A DNA stretch of 64,000 nt, from NCBI RefSeq assembly GCF_036250675.1, contig NZ_CP109592.1:434001-498000 (forward strand), written 5' to 3'. This document shows, one piece after another, positions 58,134 through 64,000 of this stretch. Every line of letters begins with the position of its first letter. Within the stretch, counting starts at the first letter, position 1. Under the pieces are notes generated by a model. That model saw nothing but the letters and a program-made list of their open reading frames with translations, was not told where the DNA came from and ran no database searches. Source of the stretch: Streptomyces sp. NBC_01689. GTDB lineage: Bacteria; Actinomycetota; Actinomycetes; Streptomycetales; Streptomycetaceae. The position numbers and the translations under genes were made by a program.

Positions 58134-58793
58134 CTACTCGTACCGGTACTTCAGCGACTCCTCCTCCGCCCGCTCGATGTCGGCGATCGTCAGCTCGGGC
58201 ATGCGCAGTTGGGCCAGCGTCACCTCGGCCGAAGCGGGCTGGGCGTCCGCCGGAAGCCACTCTTCCGGCTTCCACGCCCCGCTGCGCAGCAGCGACTTGG
58301 GACAGTGCGGGTAGACCTCCTCGATCCCCACCACCAGCGCGCTGGCCGGCGGCTTGCCCACGGCGGTCAGCTGCGCCAGAAGCTCCGGGCGCGTGGAGAC
58401 GCAGGCCCGGCCGTTCACCCTGAGCGTCGTGGTGCGTCCCGGGATGACGAACAGCAGCCCCGCCCGCCCCGTCGCGACGACGTTCCGCAGGGTGTCCAGA
58501 CGCTTGTTGCCGGTCGCGTCCGGGATCGCGACCGTCCGTGCGTCCAGGACGGCGACGAACCCGGCGGGGCCACCACGGGGGGAGACGTCGCAGTTGCCTT
58601 CGGCGTCCACGCTGGCGACCAGGACCAGGGACGAGCATCCGATCAACCGTCGGGTCTGCTCGGTGAGTTCCGTCATCTGCTTGCGCACGGCCGCGTCACT
58701 GGGGAGTGCGTAGGTCCTGCGCAGCACCTCCTGGTCGGACACGGCGTCGAGACGGAGCGAGTCGAAGGCACTGCCGGCAAGGGATGTCGTCAT
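58134..58793 (-). CDS. PPOX-class flavoprotein, MSMEG_1061-type
   Basis: A 219-residue flavin-binding protein of the pyridoxamine-phosphate-oxidase-like superfamily, MSMEG_1061 branch. Residues 45-150 form the split barrel: SSLVLVASVDAEGNCDVSPR, GGPAGFVAVLDARTVAIPDA and TGNKRLDTLRNVVATGRAGL, a typical FMN-binding pattern. It then has LRVNGRACVSTRPELL. Members bind FMN or F420 and reduce small molecules; the electron donor cannot be told. ATG 58793 has GGGAGCATG-like context. Single gene. Confidence 0.82.
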   Translation of the reverse strand: MTTSLAGSAFDSLRLDAVSDQEVLRRTYALPSDAAVRKQMTELTEQTRRLIGCSSLVLVASVDAEGNCDVSPRGGPAGFVAVLDARTVAIPDATGNKRLDTLRNVVATGRAGLLFVIPGRTTTLRVNGRACVSTRPELLAQLTAVGKPPASALVVGIEEVYPHCPKSLLRSGAWKPEEWLPADAQPASAEVTLAQLRMPELTIADIERAEEESLKYRYE

Positions 58794-59160
58794 GCTCCCG
58801 ACCCTAATGGGCCACGCCACAGGTGACCTTGCTCGGTGAGCACGGCCACCTGGAGAGACCCCCGGCCGGCACCGGACCGACAGCCCACCCGGATCACCGG
58901 ATCCGACCCGAGCGGCGCATCGCTTCCAACTCCGCACGAATGCACAGGGGCAGACGAGAGACACATATGCGCATGTACGCACATTCTGGCCCCAGATCGG
59001 ACCGGTCGTGGCCTCCGCTCCACCGACACCCCTGTGTACAGAAGGTGTTGGCGCACCGCGCGCCTCCGACGCCCGTACACCGCACAGCCGCGCTCACCGC
59101 ACATCATGCGCACATGACAGGTGTCGGCGTCCGATAGACTTCCTCGAAGGGAGGTTCTCG
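58794..59160. other. Divergent intergenic region
   Basis: 367 bp between the PPOX and winged-helix genes. GCGCATGTACGCACA near 58970 is a partial palindrome. No gene. Two divergent promoters should lie here; GATAGACT near 59135 may be part of the second. Confidence 0.45.
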
Positions 59161-59697
59161 ATGTCCGTAGAGGCAGATGCCCTGGAATCCTTGAGCGACG
59201 TCTACACCCATCGGGTCAGGGACGACCTGGAGCGGGTCGAGGCCGAGATCGCCCGGACCGAAGCCCGACTCAGGGCACTTCGGGCGGATCATGTCCTCCT
59301 GAGCCGGATCTGGGAGAACCTCGGCGACCCCAGTGAGGCGACGCCGGCCGCAGCCGCAGCACCGCGCGGACGCTCCTCCGAGTCGGAGGCCGGGACATCA
59401 GGAACGACAAGGCGCCCTCCCGCTCGTTCGTCGTCCGCCGGTACGGGGCGCCGGGCTCCGGCCGCCGAGCGCGGCTCCGTCCGTGACGCCGTCCTCACGC
59501 ACCTGCGCGCATCAAAGCACCCGGTTTCCGTCAACGACATCTTCGCGGCCCTGCCCGCCAAGGTGCAGGCCTCAGGGAAGGTCGTCGTCCGCAACACCGT
59601 CGAGGCCCTGGTGGCCAAGGGCACGGTCGTACGCGCACGAGAAGGAAAGTCCGTTCGGTACACCCTGGTGCCCACATCCACTGAAGCCGACGTATAG
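59161..59697 (+). CDS. Coiled-coil winged-helix protein, possible regulator
   Basis: A 178-residue protein. Residues 12-50 form a coiled coil (RVRDDLERVEAEIARTEARL), residues 60-95 are Ser/Ala/Pro-rich and disordered, and residues 105-170 are a winged-helix fold (RGSVRDAVLTHLRASKHPVS, VNDIFAALPAKVQASGKVVV, RNTVEALVAKGTVVRAREGK). The last part has a typical wing (SVRYTLVP). It may bind DNA as a dimer. No named family is recognised. ATG 59161 follows GAAGGGAGG. It is single, upstream of a serine hydrolase. Confidence 0.68.
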   Translation: MSVEADALESLSDVYTHRVRDDLERVEAEIARTEARLRALRADHVLLSRIWENLGDPSEATPAAAAAPRGRSSESEAGTSGTTRRPPARSSSAGTGRRAPAAERGSVRDAVLTHLRASKHPVSVNDIFAALPAKVQASGKVVVRNTVEALVAKGTVVRAREGKSVRYTLVPTSTEADV

Positions 59698-60024
59698 CCA
59701 GCGCGGAGGGGGGTGTTGAGGGCCGGGGTTGCCGTGGGCCGGGACGTGAAGAGTCGCCGGTGTCCCAGCAGCGGCCGGGTCCCAGCGCCGGTCAACGGCC
59801 CGGTCACCGTGCACGCCTCGGAGTAATCAATTGAGTAGCCGATACTCATCTCCGTCCTCCCACCTTCGACTACCCTCCGAAGGGCTCTCCAGGGCTGCGC
59901 AAGGCCCGTCGGAGCCGGCCTCACCCCTGGGTCGCAGGACGAATCGCCGACCCGAGTTCCGTGTTCTCCTCCCCGTCCCCCGATCGTGACCGACGGCTTT
60001 CCCGGACTCTCGAAGGAGCATGAC
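59698..60024. other. Intergenic region
   Basis: 327 bp before the serine hydrolase. CGAAGGGCTCTCCAG and CCTTCGACTACCC near 59870 are mild dyads only. No gene supported. Confidence 0.4.
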
Positions 60025-61362
60025 TTGCGTGTGGATATGCGTGTTCGGCGGCGCCCGCGACTGACGGCGTTTCGCGCGGTGACGACGGTTCCGGTGGCCG
60101 CGGCCCTCGTGGTGGCCCTCGCCGCGACGCCGTCGAGTGCGCACGCGATGCACGGGAGTGCGGCGGTCCGCGCGAGTGCGGCCGCCGGCACTCGGACGCC
60201 CTCGGCGGCCCGACCGGACGGCATTTCGGAGACACGCGCTCATCTGCGGGAGCTGGCAAGGAAGTTGGTGGAGGAAGGCGTGCCCGGAGTGATCGTGCGG
60301 GTGGACGACGGTCACGGCAGGCCCGTCGAGATCTCCGAGCAGGCCGCGTGGACGAGGAAGGACCATCTGCTCCGGGCCGACGACGAGGTGCGAGAGGCCT
60401 CCAACACCAAGACGGTGATGGCCACCCTCGTCCTCCAACTGGTCGCCGGGCACCGACTCGCCCTCAGCGACCCGGTCGACAAGTGGCTGCCCGGCCAGGT
60501 GCGCAACGGTGGAGCGATCACCCTGCGCATGCTGCTCAACCACACCAGTGGGCTGTTCGACTACACCGAGGATCCCGCCCTCGCACCTGCCCTCACCGGC
60601 CGGGACTCCCACGTATGGACGTCGACGGAGATCCTGAGCCTGGTGAGCGGGCACCCGGCACTGTTCGAGCCCGGCACCGAGTGGTCGTACAGCAACACCA
60701 ACTACATCGCGATCGGGGCCGTCCTGGAGAAGGCCACCGGCAAGAACCTCGCGACGCTGGTGCGGGAGCGGATCGCCCGGCCCCTGGGGCTCCGGCACAC
60801 CTTCTACGCCACCGGCTCGGCCTGGCACGGCCGGCACGCGCACGGCTACGAGCCGGACGCCGCCCACATGCCACCGGAGGTCCCCGACGACTTCAGGGAC
60901 TACGCGGGACCGCGGCACGACGACCACGTGGACGTCACCGGCGACTACGTCACGGCCGACGGAGCGGATGCCGCGATCGTGTCCACCGCCGATGACTGGT
61001 CCCGTTTCTACCGCGCGTTGATGTCGGGCCGGCTGCTGCCCGCCGCCCAACTGGCCGAGATGCGCACCACCGTGCCGGAGGGCGGACCGGACGACCCGGA
61101 CGAGCTCGGCTACGGGTTGGGCATCGAGTCGGCGAAGACCTCCTGTGGCACGGTCTGGGATCACGTCGGCGTCGTCCCGGGCTACGCGACCTACAACGTC
61201 ACCGACTCCACCGGCCGTCGCACGGCCGCCTTCTTCTTCGCCACGACCACTCTCACCAAGCAGGCCCACCAGACCGGTGCGGCCCTCATGGACGCGGTCA
61301 ACTGCGCCGTGTTCGACCGAGCGACGCGCCTCGGCGGGAGCCGCCTCTGGATCGCCGGATGA
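60025..61362 (+). CDS. Secreted serine hydrolase, class C beta-lactamase/DD-peptidase fold
   Basis: A 445-residue exported serine hydrolase. The signal peptide has an Arg-rich start (RVRRRPRLTAFRAV) and a hydrophobic core (VTTVPVAAALVVALAATPSS), cut near SAHA. Catalytic motif 1 is Ser126-x-x-Lys129 in EASNTKT. Motif 2 is Tyr222-Ser-Asn in EWSYSNTNY, and the third, normally KTG or HxG, is HVGVVPGY. It looks like a D-alanyl-D-alanine carboxypeptidase or esterase. The start is uncertain: TTG 60025 (6 nt after AAGGAG), GTG 60031 or ATG 60037. Two cysteines in the mature protein (SCG and NCA) could form a disulfide. Confidence 0.84.
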   Translation: MRVDMRVRRRPRLTAFRAVTTVPVAAALVVALAATPSSAHAMHGSAAVRASAAAGTRTPSAARPDGISETRAHLRELARKLVEEGVPGVIVRVDDGHGRPVEISEQAAWTRKDHLLRADDEVREASNTKTVMATLVLQLVAGHRLALSDPVDKWLPGQVRNGGAITLRMLLNHTSGLFDYTEDPALAPALTGRDSHVWTSTEILSLVSGHPALFEPGTEWSYSNTNYIAIGAVLEKATGKNLATLVRERIARPLGLRHTFYATGSAWHGRHAHGYEPDAAHMPPEVPDDFRDYAGPRHDDHVDVTGDYVTADGADAAIVSTADDWSRFYRALMSGRLLPAAQLAEMRTTVPEGGPDDPDELGYGLGIESAKTSCGTVWDHVGVVPGYATYNVTDSTGRRTAAFFFATTTLTKQAHQTGAALMDAVNCAVFDRATRLGGSRLWIAG

Positions 61363-61476
61363 AACGCCGCACTCAGCGTTTATCACTGAGGCCGGACAGG
61401 TCGACCTCGGTCGCCCTCGGTCCAGCACGGGCGTCCCTCCCGCTCGGGTGCCGCGCGTCCGTACGGGCTGCCAACC

Positions 61477-61482
61477 TATAAT
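61477..61482 (+). promoter_or_regulatory. Consensus -10 element of the phosphatase gene
   Basis: TATAAT is an exact consensus -10, 19 bp before the start at 61502 and upstream of GAGGGAG. No clear -35 sequence matches at the usual spacing, so it may need an activator or start from an extended -10. Confidence 0.6.
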
Positions 61483-61501
61483 CGACGCTGAGGGAGCCGC
61501 C

Positions 61502-63742
61502 ATGGTGACCAGCAGCGGAACCGGAGAACACCGCCGTCCGGACCGGCCCGTACCCGCGCCGGACACGGATCTCATGGACGTCCTCTACGCCACTGTGCGC
61601 GAGACGATGCGGCGGATCGACGCGGCGGCGGCCGCGGTCTACCTCGTGACCGAGGGCGGCACCGAACTCCGCCCGGCACTGATCGCGGGCAGCACACCGT
61701 CCCTGTTCACCCTGCCGGCGCGGATGCGCCTCGACCAGCCCTACGCGACAGCCCGCGCCGTGGCGTCGGGAACCACCGCCCTCCTGCCCGATCCCGACCC
61801 CGCGCCGTCCCGGCAGAGGTACACCCGGCCCTACCCGTACGCCGCCCTCGCGGCCCCGGTCCTTTCGGGTGGGCGTCGCTTCGGCACGCTGACCGTACTG
61901 CGCCTGGAGACCCTCGGCGCCTATCCCGGGGCGGACCGCACGGTCGTCGAGTCCATCGCGGCCGAGACAGCCGATGCCCTCACCGCTCTCACGGAACGTG
62001 GCGTGCCGATCACCCCCGGCCCCCTGCCCGCCGTGGTACCGATCAGGGCCGGCAGCGCCGAGACACCCGGCTGGGGAGTGCCCGGCGTCCCCGGCTCCTC
62101 GGGCGTGAGCCTGATGTTTCCGCTGCGACTGCTCTCCGAGCTGCTGAACCAGGCCACCACTCCCGGTGACGTCGTCGCCGCGGCCCAGGAATGCATCATG
62201 GCCCCGCTGCACGCCGACGCCCTGGTCCTGGCCTCGGCCGACGCCACCCACCTGTGGGTCCTGGGGCACAGCGGCAGGTCCTCGGGACTGGTCCGGAACG
62301 TCCACGGCGCCGCGCTCAGCGCCTCGACCCCTCTGGCGCAGGCGGCGCGGGGACGCGCGCTGTTCCTCTCCGCGGAGTCTCCGCCGGCCTCTCCCGACGC
62401 GTACGACGACCCTCCGCGGGCGGAGGCGTTCCTGCCCCTCATCGCCGGCAGCCGGACCGCCGACCTGGCCCTCGCGGGACGGAAGAACATCGTGGGCGTC
62501 TGCTGCCTGTCGTTCCCGGGGCCGCGCGGCTTCCCGCCCGAGGAGAGGGCCACCCTGAGCATGATGGCCGCCCTGCTCGGCGCGGCGGTGCAGCGCGTAG
62601 GACTCGGCGAGAAGCAGCGCCGGAGAGCCGAGGGTCTGCAACGACGCCTCCTGCCCTCAACCCTGCCCGAGCTCCCCCGGCTGACGACGGCGGCGCGGTA
62701 CCGTCCCGCCACGGTCGCGGCGCGGGTGGGCGGCGACTGGTACGACGTGATCAGGGTGACGGACGAGCGGATCGTGCTGGTCGTCGGCGACGTGGAAGGG
62801 CACTCCGTGGAGAGCGCCGCGGTCATGAGCCAGGTACGTACCGCGGTGGCCGCCTACGCATCCGAAGGGCACCGGCCCGCGACGGTGATCGACCGGACCG
62901 CGGGACTGCTCTGCGCACTGCGCACGGAACTGCTCGTGACCTGCTGTGTCGTCGCGCTGGACACGGCTGACGGGACGGCGGAGGTGGCCCTGGCCGGACA
63001 TCCGGAACCGCTGGTGCTGCGGCCCGACGGCAGCACCGGCAGGCTGGAGGCACCGGCCAACGTCCCGCTCGGCGTCCGCGCGCAGGACGCCTACCGGGGG
63101 CGTGAGCACACCCTCCCGCCCGGAACGGTGCTGATGCTGTACTCGAACGGCCTGATCGGCGGAAACGCCACCGACCCCTGCTCCAGCGCGCAGACGCTCC
63201 TGCACGCGGGGCACCGTGCCGGATCCACCGACCTCGAACAGTTCGCCGACCGGCTCGTCGCCGAGAGGTCCGACCCGCAGGAGCTCCGGGACGACGCCGT
63301 ACTGCTCCTGGCCCGCTTCGAGGAGACCGTCGGCACGGGGCCGCCACGGACGGCAGGCCTGCGCATTCAGCGGCGGGACGTCCAAGGGGTCAAAGCGGTA
63401 CGGAACTTCGTGAACGACCGGTTGGACGCCTGGGGGCTCTCCGGGCTCTCGGAGTCCCTGCGTCTCGTCGCCTCCGAGATCGTGACCAACGCGCTGATCC
63501 ACGCGGGAAGTGACGTCGATGTCCGGCTGAGGGCGTTCCCGGATCATGTACGTCTGGAGGTACGGGACTCCGACAGCAACCCGCCCGTTCCCTCCCCGCT
63601 GGCCCTCGAAGAGGAGGAGAACGCGGAGGCCGAACACGGCCGCGGCCTCCTCATCGTGGAAGCGCTCGCCGGTGGGTGGCACAGCTTCCCCAACGGCAGG
63701 GGCAAGACGGTGTCACTGGACCTGCCTCTCACGGCTGGATGA
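61502..63742 (+). CDS. SpoIIE-type serine phosphatase with GAF and ATPase domains
   Basis: A 746-residue cytosolic stress-signalling protein. It has two GAF-like domains (about 20-165, VYLVTEGGTELRPALIAGST; and 205-365, GVCCLSFPGPRGFPPEERAT), a PP2C/SpoIIE phosphatase (about 378-600; LQRRLLPSTLPELPRLTTAA, RVGGDWYDVIRV, VGDVEGHSVESAAVMSQVRT) and an RsbW-type HATPase domain (about 620-740; ASEIVTNALIHAGSDVDVRL, HGRGLLIVEALAGGW). It would dephosphorylate anti-anti-sigma factors and may also phosphorylate them. ATG 61502 follows GAGGGAG and a TATAAT. The 3' end overlaps the convergent MerR-like gene by 30 nt. Confidence 0.87.
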   Translation: MVTSSGTGEHRRPDRPVPAPDTDLMDVLYATVRETMRRIDAAAAAVYLVTEGGTELRPALIAGSTPSLFTLPARMRLDQPYATARAVASGTTALLPDPDPAPSRQRYTRPYPYAALAAPVLSGGRRFGTLTVLRLETLGAYPGADRTVVESIAAETADALTALTERGVPITPGPLPAVVPIRAGSAETPGWGVPGVPGSSGVSLMFPLRLLSELLNQATTPGDVVAAAQECIMAPLHADALVLASADATHLWVLGHSGRSSGLVRNVHGAALSASTPLAQAARGRALFLSAESPPASPDAYDDPPRAEAFLPLIAGSRTADLALAGRKNIVGVCCLSFPGPRGFPPEERATLSMMAALLGAAVQRVGLGEKQRRRAEGLQRRLLPSTLPELPRLTTAARYRPATVAARVGGDWYDVIRVTDERIVLVVGDVEGHSVESAAVMSQVRTAVAAYASEGHRPATVIDRTAGLLCALRTELLVTCCVVALDTADGTAEVALAGHPEPLVLRPDGSTGRLEAPANVPLGVRAQDAYRGREHTLPPGTVLMLYSNGLIGGNATDPCSSAQTLLHAGHRAGSTDLEQFADRLVAERSDPQELRDDAVLLLARFEETVGTGPPRTAGLRIQRRDVQGVKAVRNFVNDRLDAWGLSGLSESLRLVASEIVTNALIHAGSDVDVRLRAFPDHVRLEVRDSDSNPPVPSPLALEEEENAEAEHGRGLLIVEALAGGWHSFPNGRGKTVSLDLPLTAG

Positions 63743-64000
63743 ACCTTCCTCACGGCGGCGCGCATCCACGTCACTCTGCGCGTCCGGGCCGTCACGTCGC
63801 AACCGGTCCAGTGCTCCGACGACCGCCGCGGGGGTGGCGGCCTCGGCCTCGCCGCAGGCACGCAGATACGCCTGGATGGCCTGTCGGTTGCGTTGCAGCA
63901 CGTCGATGCGGCGCTCGATGCCGCTGAGTTGACGGCGCAGTCCGTCCGGATCCGCGGGCGCGGGGCGTCTGAGTCGGGCGGGAACCCTTCGCGGCCGAGG
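63713..64000 (-). CDS. MerR-like regulator C-terminus, partial at right edge
   Basis: The reverse strand is open from the window edge (64000) to a TGA at 63713, 95 residues. It ends with a coiled coil (GLRRQLSGIERRIDVLQRNR, then QAIQAYLRACGEAEA), the dimerisation helix seen at the end of many MerR proteins, and a charged tail. The N-terminal helix-turn-helix lies outside the window. The MerR call rests on the coiled coil alone. It overlaps the phosphatase gene end by 30 nt. Confidence 0.5.
   Translation of the reverse strand, partial: PRPRRVPARLRRPAPADPDGLRRQLSGIERRIDVLQRNRQAIQAYLRACGEAEAATPAAVVGALDRLRRDGPDAQSDVDARRREEGSSSRERQVQ

Noticed and set aside
1..64000. CRISPR array, insertion sequence, prophage, rRNA or tRNA genes
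   Set aside because: I looked for regular direct repeats, transposase motifs with terminal repeats, phage structural genes and RNA gene features and found none.

Overview
The window is very GC-rich DNA with strong G/C bias at third codon positions, GTG and TTG starts beside ATG, several apparently leaderless genes, and families typical of Streptomyces or a close relative: a holin-like/DUF3618/DUF4235 trio, SpoIIE-type phosphatases with GAF and anti-sigma-type ATPase domains, CU044_5270-family proteins, DUF6479, an STK/substrate-binding fusion remnant and many small winged-helix regulators. It reads as accessory chromosome: short operons, many regulators, several decaying genes, no rRNA, tRNA, CRISPR or phage/IS machinery that I can see.

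Layout. 1-5.3 kb: DUF427 gene (cut by the left edge), BrkB/YihY membrane protein, envelope trio, secreted I36-like protein, small unknown protein. 5.3-10.6 kb: gene-poor stretch, a secreted protein built of three repeats, then a translationally coupled beta-phosphoglucomutase-like/GH65 phosphorylase pair. 10.6-14.9 kb: MFS exporter, two NTF2-like proteins with a decayed pirin gene between them, and a TetR regulator with two matching operator candidates. 15.3-25.3 kb: thiamine-diphosphate keto-acid decarboxylase, then a cluster of HxlR regulators, VOC protein, DHA2 exporter, PIG-L amidase, nitrilase and NmrA-like protein. Five copies of a 17-bp palindrome, GGTTTG-N5-CAAACC, sit at the promoters of this cluster. 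This is the most coherent new-looking system in the window.

25.5-34.1 kb: a four-gene YtfQ/R/T-YjfF-like sugar ABC transporter, a LacI regulator and a secreted PA14-GH2 enzyme; together they look like a galactofuranose-scavenging locus. 34.6-41.2 kb: a divergent LacI regulator and an ABC transporter/GH3 operon that matches the bxl xylobiose system, including a CGAAA-C-TTTCG operator. 41.4-47.5 kb: AI-2E exporter, LRV-repeat protein, ECF sigma factor with a membrane partner, and an SDR lacking two catalytic residues. 47.6-57.8 kb: truncated MBL gene, aldehyde dehydrogenase, DHA2 exporter with TetR, a multiply frameshifted kinase/substrate-binding fusion, APC permease, HxlR and a broken quinone oxidoreductase. 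58.1-64 kb: PPOX flavoprotein, winged-helix protein, serine hydrolase, SpoIIE-type phosphatase and the tail of a MerR-like gene at the right edge.

The themes are uptake and intracellular cleavage of plant or microbial oligosaccharides, and small-molecule detoxification and efflux under locally encoded repressors. All functional names rest on reading motifs and gene order by eye; no database search was run.
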